A program made the translations under genes and the position numbers. Of a stretch of 64,000 bases of DNA, positions 1 through 9,885 are shown one piece after another. The DNA is from Aneurinibacillus soli. GTDB lineage: Bacteria > Bacillota > Bacilli > Aneurinibacillales > Aneurinibacillaceae. How positions within the stretch are numbered: the stretch's first letter is position 1; each line of letters starts with the position of its first letter. The stretch covers positions 1,939,001 through 2,003,000 of the forward strand of contig NZ_AP017312.1 of NCBI RefSeq assembly GCF_002355375.1, read 5' to 3'. Under the pieces are notes generated by a model. The model did no database searches and was not told where the DNA came from. It saw only the letters and a program-made list of their open reading frames with translations.

Positions 1-11
1 GGTGGAAATCG

Positions 12-1361
12 ATGCTTCAGACCGTAATCGATAAAGCGTATGACGGTATTGTGATGATTAACCAACAGGGGCGCATCTCATTTGTAAGCCCGTCTCTTAT
101 TGAGCTGTTTGAGCTTGACGAATCCCAGACGATTCATCAGCCGATTGATGGCGTATTGCCACAGCTTGGGTTAACACGAGTTGTCAAAAGCGGACTGGCG
201 GATATAAGCGATTTTATGGAAGTAAACGGCATTCAGTATATTGTACATCGGATTCCGGTTTTGCAAGATCAGCACGTGGTGGGTGCGATCGGAAAAATTA
301 TGTTTCGCCAGCTACAGGAAGTGCGGGAGCGCTTCAAACGATTTGATCGTCATGAATGGAAAGAAGGCGTGGCTAGACAGCAGCGACGGCAGGCAGAATC
401 ATCCCGTTTTACGTTTGATGAGATTATCACGAGCGACTATCAGATGGAGAAGCTTGTGCGCAGCGTAAGCAAGGCGGCAAAAGGGCGTTCAACGATTTTG
501 ATCCGGGGCGAAAGCGGGACCGGAAAAGAATTGTTTGCTCATGCGATTCATAGTATTAGCCCGCGCGAGGAAAAGCCATTTGTAACGGTGAATTGTGCTG
601 CGATCCCAGAGCACCTATTGGAATCAGAATTTTTTGGCTATGAGGAGGGTGCATTTACCGGGGCGAAGCATAAAGGGAAAGTCGGCAAATTTGATCTTGC
701 ACATGGCGGGACGCTGTTTCTTGATGAAGTGGGAGATATGTCACTTCCACTACAGGCGAAGCTATTGCGCGTGTTGCAGGAAGGGGAGTTCTACCGGGTG
801 GGTGGTACGGACCGCATTCATGTCGATGTACGGATCATTTCTGCGACGAATCGCCCGCTTGAGGATATGGTGGAGAAGGGGACGTTTCGCGAAGATTTGT
901 TTTACCGTCTGAATGTCATTTCGTTTGAGATCCCCCCTTTACGTCTGCGAAAAGGCGACATTCTTTTATTATGTGAGTTGTTTATTAAGGATTTAAATAA
1001 AAGTAATGGGACAAGTGTTACGAGCATCGATCCCGAAGCACAGTGCGTGATGCTCGGGTATGAATGGCTGGGTAATGTTCGGGAGTTGCGCAATGTGTTG
1101 GAGCGGGCAATGGTATTTGCCGAATCGGGGAAAATCCAGCTCGATGATCTGCCGGATTATGTGTTGAAGAAAACATCGCTGCCAAATAATCAGCAGCACC
1201 CTGTTTTGCAGCAAAATTTATTAAATCAGGCCGAGCAGGATACGATTCAGATAGCTTTGCAGAAAACAAACGGCAATAAATCACAAGCAGCTCGCTTACT
1301 TGGGATCAGTCGTTCTGTCTTGTACGAAAAATTAAAGAAGTATCAGATAAGTTGTCTGTGA
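12..1361 (+). CDS. Sigma-54-dependent PAS/AAA+/Fis transcriptional activator (possibly 5'-truncated)
   Basis: Bacterial enhancer-binding protein that would hydrolyse ATP to open sigma-54 promoters. An N-terminal PAS sensor (about residues 1-110) is followed by an AAA+ domain with Walker A GESGTGKE, the sigma-54 contact loop GAFTGA and Walker [12 protein letters not shown], and by a C-terminal Fis-type helix-turn-helix ([20 protein letters not shown]). The first ATG has GGTGG six bases upstream, but the frame stays open to the window edge, so an upstream sensor domain may be missing; 449 aa is close to RocR-type activators. It lies just upstream of a good -24/-12 promoter serving an acyl-CoA dehydrogenase and thiolase, so it probably activates those genes in response to a carboxylic acid or acyl-CoA ligand. 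The ligand is inferred only. Confidence 0.93.
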   Translation: MLQTVIDKAYDGIVMINQQGRISFVSPSLIELFELDESQTIHQPIDGVLPQLGLTRVVKSGLADISDFMEVNGIQYIVHRIPVLQDQHVVGAIGKIMFRQLQEVRERFKRFDRHEWKEGVARQQRRQAESSRFTFDEIITSDYQMEKLVRSVSKAAKGRSTILIRGESGTGKELFAHAIHSISPREEKPFVTVNCAAIPEHLLESEFFGYEEGAFTGAKHKGKVGKFDLAHGGTLFLDEVGDMSLPLQAKLLRVLQEGEFYRVGGTDRIHVDVRIISATNRPLEDMVEKGTFREDLFYRLNVISFEIPPLRLRKGDILLLCELFIKDLNKSNGTSVTSIDPEAQCVMLGYEWLGNVRELRNVLERAMVFAESGKIQLDDLPDYVLKKTSLPNNQQHPVLQQNLLNQAEQDTIQIALQKTNGNKSQAARLLGISRSVLYEKLKKYQISCL

Positions 1362-1452
1362 TCCAGTCACTTCTTGTTTGATAACTGTCTGGATTCTAAA
1401 CATGTTGTCCGAAAAACCACAGGCAGGATGGTGGAGTACGGGATTGTAACGC

Positions 1453-1469
1453 TGGCATGAAACTTGCTT
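1453..1469 (+). promoter_or_regulatory. Sigma-54 (-24/-12) promoter
   Basis: TGGCAT-N5-TTGCT matches the sigma-54 consensus TGGCAC-N5-TTGCW, with the key GG and GC pairs at the correct spacing. It is about 50 bases upstream of the acyl-CoA dehydrogenase start and directly downstream of the sigma-54 activator gene. Transcription should begin near 1480. Confidence 0.85.
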
Positions 1470-1519
1470 TTAACTATAAGTAAAGGCAAACAGCACACAT
1501 CATGTTTGGAGGGGTTCAG

Positions 1520-2665
1520 ATGGCAGGCAGATACATGCAGGAAGAACACAAAATATTTCGCGATGCATTCCGCAAGTTTTTAGAAAAAGAAGCGTATCCA
1601 TATTATAACATGTGGGAGAAGGATGGTATCATCCCGCGCGAATTCTGGGCGAAGCTAGGGGAGAACGGCTTTCTGTGTCCATGGATAGATGAACGGTATG
1701 GCGGACTGAATGCGGATTTCGTGTATGAAGTGATTATTAACGAGGAATTGGAACGGGTTGGATCGAGCTTGATCGGAGTGGGACTACATAATGATATTGT
1801 CGTTCCGTATCTCGATACATTTGGGACCGAGGAACAGAAAGAACGTTGGCTTCCTGGCTGCATCAGTGGGGAGCTGATTACGGCGATTGCGATGACGGAA
1901 CCGGGTGCTGGATCAGATCTGGCCGGAATCCGGACAACAGCGGTACGCGACGGTGAGCATTACATTCTCAATGGGGAGAAAACGTTCATTACAAACGGCA
2001 TTCACGCCGATCTGGTCGTTGTCGTATGCAAAACCGATCCAGCGGCCAAACCGGCGTATAAAGGCATTAGCCTGCTTGTCGTAGATCGCAACACACCAGG
2101 ATTCTCACGCGGCAAAAAGCTGGATAAAGTCGGTTTGCGCAGTCAGGACACAGCCGAGCTTATTTTTGAAGATGCACGTGTCCCGGTCCAGAACTTGCTC
2201 GGAGAGGAAGGCAGGGGCTTCTATTATTTGATGGATAAGCTGCAACAGGAGCGGCTGGTTGTAGCGATCGCTGCGCAAGTTGCCGCGGAGGAAATGCTGA
2301 AGCTAACAATGGAATACGTACAAAACCGGAAAGCGTTCGGCCAGTCGATTGGCAGCTTCCAGAATACTCGCTTCAAAATTGCCGAGATGGCAACGCAGAT
2401 CGAGATTGGTCGTACGTTCTTAGATGATCTCATCGTCAATCATATGGAAGGCAAAGAAGCAGTCACACAAGTGTCGATGGCGAAATGGTGGCTGACCGAT
2501 ATGGCCAAGCAGGTCGCATCCGAATGCATGCAGCTGCACGGCGGCTATGGGTATATGGAAGAATACGAAATTGCCCGCAGGTACCGCGATATTCCGGTAG
2601 CGGCGATTTATGCAGGTACAACCGAAATTATGAAAACAATTATTGCGAAAAATTTGGGACTATAA
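1520..2665 (+). CDS. Acyl-CoA dehydrogenase, long-chain/isovaleryl type
   Basis: FAD-dependent alpha,beta-dehydrogenation of an acyl-CoA in beta-oxidation or branched-chain catabolism. The full-length (381 aa) fold is present, with the FAD/substrate motif AMTEPGAGSDL and the C-terminal LHGGYGYMEEY...IYAGTTEIMK. The position of the catalytic Glu of medium-chain enzymes (YEGT) is Ala here (YAGT), while LQQERLVVA carries a Glu where long-chain and isovaleryl-CoA dehydrogenases have their catalytic base, so that subclass is favoured. I place the start at 1520 because GGAGGGG lies at 1508-1514; an in-frame ATG at 1502 sits before the ribosome-binding site. First gene of a sigma-54 transcription unit with the thiolase. 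Confidence 0.92.
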   Translation: MAGRYMQEEHKIFRDAFRKFLEKEAYPYYNMWEKDGIIPREFWAKLGENGFLCPWIDERYGGLNADFVYEVIINEELERVGSSLIGVGLHNDIVVPYLDTFGTEEQKERWLPGCISGELITAIAMTEPGAGSDLAGIRTTAVRDGEHYILNGEKTFITNGIHADLVVVVCKTDPAAKPAYKGISLLVVDRNTPGFSRGKKLDKVGLRSQDTAELIFEDARVPVQNLLGEEGRGFYYLMDKLQQERLVVAIAAQVAAEEMLKLTMEYVQNRKAFGQSIGSFQNTRFKIAEMATQIEIGRTFLDDLIVNHMEGKEAVTQVSMAKWWLTDMAKQVASECMQLHGGYGYMEEYEIARRYRDIPVAAIYAGTTEIMKTIIAKNLGL

Positions 2666-2689
2666 CAAACGATAACGGAGGGATTCTTT

Positions 2690-3871
2690 ATGCGTGACGT
2701 CGTAATTGTAAGTGGAATGCGGACACCAATTGGCGATTTTTCCGGAGCATTAAAAAGTTTGACAGCAGTAGAGCTTGGGATTATTGCACTAAAGGCAGCG
2801 ATTGAGAAAGCGGGCATTGCCGCCGAGCAAATTGAAGAAGTGCTGGCAGGTCATGTGTACCAGGCTGGATGTAAAGGAAATCCAGCTCGTCAGGTCGCAC
2901 TCGGAGCAGGCTGCAATGTAGAAACGGTGGCGGCAACGATTAACCAGCAGTGCCCATCCTCTATCCGGGCAACAGAAATTCTTGTGCAGGAGATTATGCT
3001 CGGCAAAGTTGAGATTGGGGCTGCAGTTGGTTTTGAAAGTATGACGAACGTGCCGCATCTGCTGCATAAAGCACGGGACGGCTTCCGTCTGGGGGGCGGA
3101 GAATTTGTTGATTCGCTGTTACATGACGCACTTATTGATCCATACAACAATTATCATATGGGCGTAACGGCCGAAAATCTTGCCGAGCAGTATGAGATTT
3201 CTCGTGAGGAGCAGGATGCACATGCGCTGCTCAGCCATCAACGTGCTTGCCAGGCGATCAAGGAAGGGAATTTCAAAAACGAAATCGTTCCAGTTGAAGT
3301 ACAAACGAGAAAAGGAACCATTGTTATTGATACCGATGAGCATCCGAATCAGGAGACGAGTCTTGAGTCCCTGGGCAAATTGCGTCCGGTGTTCAAAAAG
3401 GACGGAACCGTGACAGCTGGTAATGCGTCCAGTCTGAATGATGGTGCAGCGGCCCTTATTATTATGTCCGCAGACAAGGCAAACGAGCTCGGTCTCAAAC
3501 CGCTCGCCCGTATCGTGGCTACGGCTTCTGCGGCAGTTGATCCGAAAGTAATGGGAATCGGCGTCGTTCCAGCGGTTGAGCGTGCGCTCAAGTTTGCGGA
3601 TCTGAGTATCGATGACATTGGCTATTGGGAGATTAACGAAGCATTTGCCGCCCAGTTCCTTGCGGTGAACCGGGAGTTAAAGATCGATATCGAGAACGTA
3701 AATGCGAACGGTTCCGGCGTATCCCTAGGTCATCCGGTTGGTTCGACAGGTGTCCGGTTACTTGTGACGCTGCTTAATGAAATGAAGCGCCGTGGTGTCC
3801 GGTATGGCTGTGCGTCTTTATGTGCAGGCGGGGGCCCGGCTGCGGCTGTGATTGTGGAGGCGCTTGACTAG
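2690..3871 (+). CDS. Thiolase family protein (acetyl-CoA C-acyltransferase)
   Basis: Thiolytic cleavage of 3-ketoacyl-CoA, or the reverse Claisen condensation. The 393-aa protein begins with the typical [16 protein letters not shown]. The nucleophilic Cys is in NQQCPSS near residue 88, the His/Asn motif is NEAFAAQ, the loop GHPVGSTG contains the catalytic His, and the second Cys lies in [13 protein letters not shown]. It follows the acyl-CoA dehydrogenase by 24 bases with its own GGAGGG site, and probably shares the sigma-54 promoter. The nucleophile context (QCPSS rather than CASG) is slightly unusual. A hairpin terminator follows. Confidence 0.93.
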   Translation: MRDVVIVSGMRTPIGDFSGALKSLTAVELGIIALKAAIEKAGIAAEQIEEVLAGHVYQAGCKGNPARQVALGAGCNVETVAATINQQCPSSIRATEILVQEIMLGKVEIGAAVGFESMTNVPHLLHKARDGFRLGGGEFVDSLLHDALIDPYNNYHMGVTAENLAEQYEISREEQDAHALLSHQRACQAIKEGNFKNEIVPVEVQTRKGTIVIDTDEHPNQETSLESLGKLRPVFKKDGTVTAGNASSLNDGAAALIIMSADKANELGLKPLARIVATASAAVDPKVMGIGVVPAVERALKFADLSIDDIGYWEINEAFAAQFLAVNRELKIDIENVNANGSGVSLGHPVGSTGVRLLVTLLNEMKRRGVRYGCASLCAGGGPAAAVIVEALD

Positions 3872-3884
3872 ACTAGCAGTACAC

Positions 3885-3918
3885 AAAAAGTCTACCTGTT
3901 TGATGGGTGGACTTTTTT
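3885..3918 (+). terminator. Rho-independent terminator after thiolase
   Basis: AAAAAGTCTACC pairs with GGTGGACTTTTTT around a nine-base loop, followed by T-rich sequence. It ends the acyl-CoA dehydrogenase/thiolase unit. Confidence 0.85.
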
Positions 3919-3930
3919 GTGGTTTCAGAC

Positions 3931-4155
3931 TTTGGTGGTGGGGGGAGAAGAGAGAAGCCGTTCGCTTCGGTACGCTTTGCGGAGATGTCTAAACTGTCCG
4001 CTCCAGGAGCCCAACGAACTCGCCTGCAAAGAAAAGCCCCACGATGTTTTTTCATGGGAGGATTGCAGGCAAAGGCCCGTTCGTCGTTCTCCTTCCGCTG
4101 GGTGAAAAGCGTACAGGCGCTCTCTTACTTCTCGCTTCTCCCCTCCCAACAAAGT
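3931..4155. repeat. Dispersed palindromic repeat, copy R1
   Basis: One of at least seven related intergenic elements. The two arms are imperfectly complementary, from TTTGGTGG...GGGGAGAAG at the left to CTTCTCCCCTCCCAACAAAG at the right, with internal blocks such as GGTACGC, GCGGA and CGAAC..GCCTGC paired across the element. It is almost identical to R3. No convincing protein is encoded; the open frames through it on both strands are by-products of the palindrome. Confidence 0.85.
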
Positions 4156-4239
4156 TGGGGTCAAAAAAAGAAAAATCCAACATACAGCTACACAAGATGA
4201 AGTCATATCTAATTTGCACTTTGTGTTTGATTTCCCAAC

Positions 4240-4465
4240 TGTCGGCAGGAGCGGAGAAGGGAGTCGCCACAGAACGCCTGTACGCGCTACCGAGCGAAAG
4301 AGGACAGACAAACGTGCCTTTGCCCACAACACTTCATGGAGAAAGCATCCTGACCTTTTGTGGGCGAGTTTGTCAGTCATCTGGAGCGGCCCTGATACAC
4401 TTCCCAGCAAAGCGTACTGAAGTGAAAGGCGACTTCCTTCTCTGCTCCTCCACTACACGATGGAG
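4240..4465. repeat. Dispersed palindromic repeat, copy R2
   Basis: Diverged member of the same family, about 85 bases after R1. It contains GCCTGTACGCG, TTTGCCCACAAC, its inverse TTGTGGGCGAG and GGAGCGG, and ends in CTGCTCCTCCACTAC. It is closer to copies R5 and R6 than to R1. With R1 and the terminator it fills the 3872-4496 gap. Confidence 0.8.
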
Positions 4466-4496
4466 AGATCCAAACCCAACAAGGAAAAATTTTCTG

Positions 4497-5351
4497 CTAC
4501 ACTAGTACATTCGTAAGCGTCCCAATTTTCTCAATGGAAACCGCAACCTTATCTCCTGGCTGTAGCCACTTCTGCTTATCTTCTGGATATCCGAGGATAA
4601 CACCCTCCGGCGTACCGGAATAAATGATATCACCGGGCTGCAGCGTCATGTGATGAGACACGTAGCTGATGATGGCTGCGCAACTAAAAATCATATCTTT
4701 CGTATTGGCAGACTGGCGTACTTCCCCATTTACCGTACACTGAATACGTAAATTCCCGGCATCCCCTACTTCATCAGCTGTAACCAGATAAGGTCCGACG
4801 GGGGCAAATTGATCGCATGTTTTTCCAAGCAGCCATTGACTGGAGCGGAATTGGAAATCACGTGCAGAGAGATCATTGCCTGCGCTGTAGCCGTATACGT
4901 AATGAAGTGCATCCGCTTCCGAAACATCTTTGGCAGTTTTTCCGATTACAATAACAAGTTCAGCTTCATAATCGATTTTTTCTGAGTGGCGCGGGAGACG
5001 GATCGGTTCCTTATGAGCAGCCAGTGCATTTGCAAACTTGCTGAACAAGACGGGAGAGGTTGGGATCTGCATGTTAGACTCTTCGGCGTGGCTTATGTAG
5101 TTTAGACCAACACAAATAATTTTTTCCGGCTTCGATACAATGGGTGCGTAGCTAATTTCTGTTTCATCTATGTACGAAAGATTGGGATGCTCAAGCAGAG
5201 TGCGGAGTCTAGCCAGCCCGGCATCTCCCTGTTCGATTACTTGTTCCATGGTAAGCGTTTCGTTAAGAGTAGTACCTACATCAATGATTCCGTGGTCTGT
5301 TTTTATTCCGAGGCGAATCTGATCCTGTTGGTTAAAGTTTAAAAGTTTCAT
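4497..5351 (-). CDS. Fumarylacetoacetate hydrolase family protein
   Basis: FAH-fold enzyme acting on a 2-keto- or 2,4-diketo-carboxylate by hydrolysis, isomerisation or decarboxylation. In the 284-aa protein the catalytic domain starts near residue 75 (KIICVGLNYISHAEE), carries the metal-binding acidic cluster of the family in DYEAELVIVIGK and continues through SAGNDLSARDFQ and GTPEGVILG. The start is supported by GGAGGAAACT before the ATG. It is a lone gene between repeats R2 and R3. A second FAH enzyme sits in the HPA operon at 25.6 kb, so this one could supply a further step of that pathway, but the location does not prove it. Confidence 0.9.
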   Translation of the reverse strand: MKLLNFNQQDQIRLGIKTDHGIIDVGTTLNETLTMEQVIEQGDAGLARLRTLLEHPNLSYIDETEISYAPIVSKPEKIICVGLNYISHAEESNMQIPTSPVLFSKFANALAAHKEPIRLPRHSEKIDYEAELVIVIGKTAKDVSEADALHYVYGYSAGNDLSARDFQFRSSQWLLGKTCDQFAPVGPYLVTADEVGDAGNLRIQCTVNGEVRQSANTKDMIFSCAAIISYVSHHMTLQPGDIIYSGTPEGVILGYPEDKQKWLQPGDKVAVSIEKIGTLTNVLV

Positions 5352-5397
5352 AGTTTCCTCCTTATATTAGATGTAGGCTTTTTGGTGATTCCAGTAG

Positions 5398-5632
5398 CTT
5401 TGGTGGTGGGAGGGGGAGAAGAGAGAAGCCGTTCCCTTGGGTACGCTTTGCGGAGAAGTCTAAACTGTCCGCTCCAGGAGCCCAACGAACTCGCCTGCAA
5501 AGAAAAGCCCCACGATGTTTTTTATGGGAGGATTGCAGGCAAAGGCCCGTTCGTTGTTCTCCTTCCGCTGGGTGGAAAGCGTACCGAAGTGACAGACGAC
5601 TTCCTTCTTCGATCCTCCACCGCACATTTGGG
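5398..5632. repeat. Dispersed palindromic repeat, copy R3
   Basis: Near-identical to R1 over most of its length (for example AACTGTCCGCTCCAGGAGCC and ATTGCAGGCAAAGGCCCG), with a diverged right end (CGTACCGAAGTGACAGACGA). It lies between the divergent FAH gene and methionine aminopeptidase. The remaining sequence to 5839 shows nothing I can name. Confidence 0.85.
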
Positions 5633-5839
5633 AGCTCTAAACCCGCCAAGTCTATTTATGGGTGTAGAAACTGAATATTTCAATTATAAAATCTTTGCTC
5701 ACGAATGTCATATAGTTGTTTTGTGATTACTATGTAGGGAGCCGCTCTGGTGATGGAATGTTGATTGTTAACGATGTTAATGCTACAGTTTATATGAAAA
5801 GTTTTTTGAATGTCACGGATAACAGGAGAGATTTACATT

Positions 5840-6589
5840 ATGATCATATTGAAGAACGAAAAAGAAATTGAACGGATGCATGAGGCAGGTAAGCTGCTTG
5901 CTTCGTGCCACAAAAAAATTGCCACAATGATGAAACCAGGAATTACAACCTGGGAGATCGAAGCGTTTGTAGAGAAGTACTTGAAAGAGCATGGTGCGAC
6001 GCCGGAGCAAAAAGGGTACCAGGGCTATAAATATGCGACATGTGCATCCGTAAACGATGAGATCTGCCACGGGTTTCCGAATAAAAAACCGTTAAAAGAC
6101 GGCGATATTGTCACGATTGATATGGTCGTGAATTTGAATGGAGCACTGGCTGATTCTGCCTGGACGTATGCGGTAGGAACGGTTTCGCCCGAAGTGGAGC
6201 GACTGCTGCATGTAACGAAGGAATCATTATATAAGGGGATTGAACAGGCGACAATCGGCAATCGACTCGGCGATATCGGGCATGCGATTCAGTCATATGT
6301 CGAGGCTGCCGGATTTTCGGTTGTGCGGGACTTTACTGGTCACGGCATCGGGAAAACGATTCACGAGGACCCGGCTGTACTTCATTACGGCAAGCCAGGT
6401 AAAGGAATGCGCTTGAAAGAAGGAATGGTTATTACGATTGAGCCGATGGTCAACATGGGCACATGGCATAGCAAGATGGACGCGAACGGCTGGACGGCGC
6501 GGACGACAGATGGGAAATTTTCGGTACAGTATGAACACACACTGGCGATTACCAAAGATGGCCCTCGTATTCTGACGGAACAAAAATAA
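5840..6589 (+). CDS. map: Type I methionine aminopeptidase
   Basis: Removes the initiator Met from nascent proteins. The 249-aa protein matches the usual length and carries the dinuclear-metal ligand motifs: Asp in TIDMVVNLNG and in ADSAW, His in GHGIGKTIHEDP, Glu in TIEPM and in QYEHT. The start at 5840 follows AACAGGAGAG; an in-frame ATG at 5810 lies upstream of that site and is less likely. It is monocistronic here rather than in the ribosomal-protein/adk operon typical of Bacillus map, so it may be a second, YflG-type copy. Confidence 0.94.
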   Translation: MIILKNEKEIERMHEAGKLLASCHKKIATMMKPGITTWEIEAFVEKYLKEHGATPEQKGYQGYKYATCASVNDEICHGFPNKKPLKDGDIVTIDMVVNLNGALADSAWTYAVGTVSPEVERLLHVTKESLYKGIEQATIGNRLGDIGHAIQSYVEAAGFSVVRDFTGHGIGKTIHEDPAVLHYGKPGKGMRLKEGMVITIEPMVNMGTWHSKMDANGWTARTTDGKFSVQYEHTLAITKDGPRILTEQK

Positions 6590-6692
6590 TGGGTAAGCGG
6601 TGAAAGAGCTGGATGCTGCACGTTATTTGTTCAGAATATGTTCAGAAGCGTTTGGTAAAATGAAAGTGGGTACGAGTAGAGCCGGCTATAAG

Positions 6693-6730
6693 CAAAAAAA
6701 GGTTGGGGCCTCAACGTTCCAGCCTTTTTT
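6693..6730 (+). terminator. Rho-independent terminator after map
   Basis: AAAAAAAGGTTGG and CCAGCCTTTTTT form a hairpin with a loop of about 12 bases and a T-run. It separates map from the following sensor kinase. Confidence 0.75.
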
Positions 6731-6778
6731 GTTGTGGTGATATTTTGCTGTAAAAAAGTTACGGTATAGGGGGCGTGC

Positions 6779-9700
6779 ATGAGAACAAGGCTACTAGCAT
6801 TTGGGATATGTCTTTTATCTTTCACTGTAATTTTTGCTCTTTTTTGGGCGGTTATTGAAAAAAATAAGTCGAAGGAAGTGCCATCCGCCCGACACGGTAT
6901 CCTTGATTTATCAACATGGGATCTTGGGAAACAGGAGGCCATTCTTTTGAATGGGGAGTGGGCGTTTTATCCAGATCAATTGCTTGTACCAGAAGACTTT
7001 ACAAGAGAAGAAAAGACGCCGATGTATGTCCAGGTCCCTTCCTTCTGGAATCAGTATAGCATCAATGGCAAGAAGCGTTCTGCTTACGGTAGTGCAACGT
7101 ATCGTCTGCAAATCAAGCTAAACGGTCGCGAACAGATTGTTGGGATTAAAACATCGATCATTCGTACGGCAAATAAAATCTATGTGAATGGGCAGCTGAT
7201 AGGATCGAGTGGAGTACCAGGAAGCCCCGAAACCTATTCGCCGAAAAACACACCGTACGTGCGCTATGTGAATGTATCAGGCGCTAAGCTGGACATCATT
7301 GTTCAAGTTTCTAATTATGTGTATGCGCCTAACGGTGGAATTTCACATGCGATTTATTTTGGAAGCCAGGCGGCTATTTCCGCATTACGAGAAAAGGCAC
7401 TTCTATTCGATTGGGTTATGCTGACGAGTTTTTTTCTTATGGGTGTGTATTTTCTTGGACTATATATGCAAAGAAGAAAAGATAGGCCTGTAGTATACTT
7501 CTCCCTTTTTTGCTTTTTTTCAGCACTCTATGTCGTTACACATGGGGAGAAGATGCTGTATACGTTCTTTCCCCAAATCGATTACTTTTTGTTTCAAAGA
7601 CTGCAAGTTATTTCAGGTATGGTTAGTGGGATCAGTCTAGTTTTGTATACATATTTCTCGTTTCCGAAACTATGTTTTTTATGGTTTGTTCGAGTAAGTG
7701 TCTTGATAAACAGTGTGCTTATAATGATGTTTCTTATCTTTCCGATGCGCGTTTATTCACAGGTGGATCTTAGCCTCTCATTTTTAGGAGTTATCCCGTA
7801 CTTTTATATGATTTATATCTCCGTATTGGCAGCGGTTAGAAGGGTGGAAGGAGCAGGCTACGTTACGATTGGAGCTTTTTCATTAATGGTTGCGATGGTG
7901 GATACAGTGCTTAATATAAACGGATATTCACCTACGTATCTTTTACCTCCGTTTGAGCCGCTTTTATTTATGGTGATGCATTCTTTCTGGATGTCGCTTC
8001 GTTTTTATAATGTCTTTAAAAAGAATGAAGAGTTGTCTATGAAATTGGTCGCGGCTGATAAAGTGAAGGATGAATTTCTCGCCAAAACCTCGCATGAGTT
8101 ACGAACGCCGCTACATGGAATTATTAACCTGACACAGCTATTGTTAAACGACATCGGGGAACAGATACATCCTAGACAAAAAGAGAGTTTATACTTGATT
8201 CATTCAACAGGCAAGCGTCTCTCTAATCTCATTCATGATATTATCGACGTTTCAAAAATGAAGCAGGGCGAATTATCTATTTATCCATCTTGTATTGATG
8301 TAAGAACGAGTGCTCAGACGGTACTTGCTATTTTCTCTACGTTACAGCACGAAAAAGGAATCATGCTGCTTAACCATATTCCACAAGACTTACCCCCTGC
8401 TTATGTAGATGAGAATCGTCTGCATCAGATTTTCTATAATCTAGTGGATAATGCTCTGAAATATACGTTACATGGAAAGGTTGAGCTTTTGGCTTACGTA
8501 CATGGTGAGTGGCTGGAGATTGTCGTGGAAGATACGGGAACAGGGATTCCAGAAGATAAATATGATGAAATTTTTCAGTCGTTTCATCAATTAGAGGCGC
8601 ATATGACCCGGGAGAATAGCGGAATTGGCCTTGGCTTAAATATTACCAAGCAATTAGTTGAATTACACGGGGGGACAATTACGGTAGCGTCAAAAGTAGG
8701 AGAAGGAACGCGCTTTACGTTTACGCTACCGATCGCTAAAGAAGAGAGAAAGGAAGAAATACATGAAGAAAACGTGTATTCTCTAAAAAATATGGGGGGA
8801 CGAGACGTCTCTTTCTCCACTCCGCACAAAATGATCAGGAACGGCGCCTATACCGTATTAGTCGTAGATGATGAGTATTCGAATTTAACAATTGTGATGA
8901 ATGCCATGGATTTGATGGGATATTCGGTGATTGCAGTAAAAAATGGAGAGGAAGCGATTGAGGTACTGCAAAGTCATCCAACGATTGATTTGGTGATTCT
9001 AGATCTGATGATGCCGCGCTTGTCTGGTTTAGAGGTGTGCAGGCACATTCGAAAAACGTCTAGCTTAAGTGAACTGCCTATTCTTATGCTCACAGCAACT
9101 GGACAGGTCGGGGATATTCTTGCTTCGTTTGAAGCAGGTGCCAATGACTTTTTACAAAAACCTGTAGAACTTGCGGAATTGAAGGCTAGAGTCGATTCTT
9201 TGCTGCTTATGAAAAAATCAGCACAACATGCGATTCAGAATGAGCTGGATTTTTTACAAGCACAAATTACCCCACATTTTTTATACAATACGCTTAATAC
9301 AATCGTGTCGCTCTCGTATAAGGACAGTGAAAAAATGCGCGAAATCATTCATGATTTAGCGTACTATTTACGTGCAAAGTTTGATTTTAATCGTACAGAG
9401 CGCTTCGTCCCGATCCAACAAGAACTTGAACTCGTACGAGCCTACCTGGAGATTGAACAGGTACGATACTCGCATCGACTTCAGATTGTATTTGATATTG
9501 ATGAGGCTGTTGCATGCCTTCTTCCTCCATTGACCATTCAACCGCTTGTGGAAAATGCGATTCAACATGGAATTGCCCCACAAGTTTCCGGGGGAACGGT
9601 GAAAGTTTCCATTCAGCAAATGAGAGACGAGGTTTGTATTGCGGTAGAAGATGACGGAGTTGGAATGCCGCAAGAACGCATTCGCCAAATTCTTGACGGG

Positions 9701-9832
9701 CAATACGATGGAGTTGGATTTAAGAATGTCAATAAACGCCTGCAAACGATGTACAATTGTCAGTTGCAAATCGAAAGTGCAAGTGGAGAAGGGACAAAAG
9801 TAGTCATGTTAATAAAGGAAGAGGGAATGTAA
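6779..9832 (+). CDS. Hybrid sensor kinase: 7TMR-DISM, HisKA/HATPase, receiver and LytS-type kinase modules
   Basis: 1017-aa membrane sensor with two kinase modules in one chain. In order: an N-terminal membrane anchor (about 5-27), an extracellular jelly-roll DISM region (about 50-205), seven membrane segments (about 210-400), HisKA with phospho-acceptor His near 439 (SHELRTPLHG), HATPase (NLVDNALKYT, DTGTGIP, GIGLGL), a receiver with Asp near 742 (VILDLMMPR), and a LytS/YehU-type His-kinase domain with His near 833 (ITPHFLYNTLN) plus a second HATPase (PLVENAIQHG, EDDGVGM). No output domain or partner regulator is adjacent. A closely similar kinase lies tail to tail at 9886-12939. The signal and target are unknown. 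Confidence 0.93.
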   Translation: MRTRLLAFGICLLSFTVIFALFWAVIEKNKSKEVPSARHGILDLSTWDLGKQEAILLNGEWAFYPDQLLVPEDFTREEKTPMYVQVPSFWNQYSINGKKRSAYGSATYRLQIKLNGREQIVGIKTSIIRTANKIYVNGQLIGSSGVPGSPETYSPKNTPYVRYVNVSGAKLDIIVQVSNYVYAPNGGISHAIYFGSQAAISALREKALLFDWVMLTSFFLMGVYFLGLYMQRRKDRPVVYFSLFCFFSALYVVTHGEKMLYTFFPQIDYFLFQRLQVISGMVSGISLVLYTYFSFPKLCFLWFVRVSVLINSVLIMMFLIFPMRVYSQVDLSLSFLGVIPYFYMIYISVLAAVRRVEGAGYVTIGAFSLMVAMVDTVLNINGYSPTYLLPPFEPLLFMVMHSFWMSLRFYNVFKKNEELSMKLVAADKVKDEFLAKTSHELRTPLHGIINLTQLLLNDIGEQIHPRQKESLYLIHSTGKRLSNLIHDIIDVSKMKQGELSIYPSCIDVRTSAQTVLAIFSTLQHEKGIMLLNHIPQDLPPAYVDENRLHQIFYNLVDNALKYTLHGKVELLAYVHGEWLEIVVEDTGTGIPEDKYDEIFQSFHQLEAHMTRENSGIGLGLNITKQLVELHGGTITVASKVGEGTRFTFTLPIAKEERKEEIHEENVYSLKNMGGRDVSFSTPHKMIRNGAYTVLVVDDEYSNLTIVMNAMDLMGYSVIAVKNGEEAIEVLQSHPTIDLVILDLMMPRLSGLEVCRHIRKTSSLSELPILMLTATGQVGDILASFEAGANDFLQKPVELAELKARVDSLLLMKKSAQHAIQNELDFLQAQITPHFLYNTLNTIVSLSYKDSEKMREIIHDLAYYLRAKFDFNRTERFVPIQQELELVRAYLEIEQVRYSHRLQIVFDIDEAVACLLPPLTIQPLVENAIQHGIAPQVSGGTVKVSIQQMRDEVCIAVEDDGVGMPQERIRQILDGQYDGVGFKNVNKRLQTMYNCQLQIESASGEGTKVVMLIKEEGM

Positions 9833-9834
9833 CA

Positions 9835-9881
9835 GGGCTAGCCTCAAAAGGACATGAAACATGACCTTTCAAGGCTAGCCC
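9835..9881. terminator. Bidirectional terminator between paralogous kinases
   Basis: GGGCTAGCCT and AGGCTAGCCC form the base of a long hairpin whose upper stem pairs AAAGG-CATG with CATG-CCTTT. It begins two bases after one stop codon and ends five bases from the other, so it serves both convergent kinase genes. Confidence 0.85.
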
Positions 9882-9885
9882 TTCT

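Noticed and set aside
3907-4505. Several open frames on both strands through repeats R1/R2 (also 5362-5726, 16202-16575, 56258-56923) with Cys/Arg-rich predicted proteins.
   Set aside because: They exist because the palindromic repeat is open in several frames, have no ribosome sites, and give similar peptides from both strands. They follow the repeat, not a gene.
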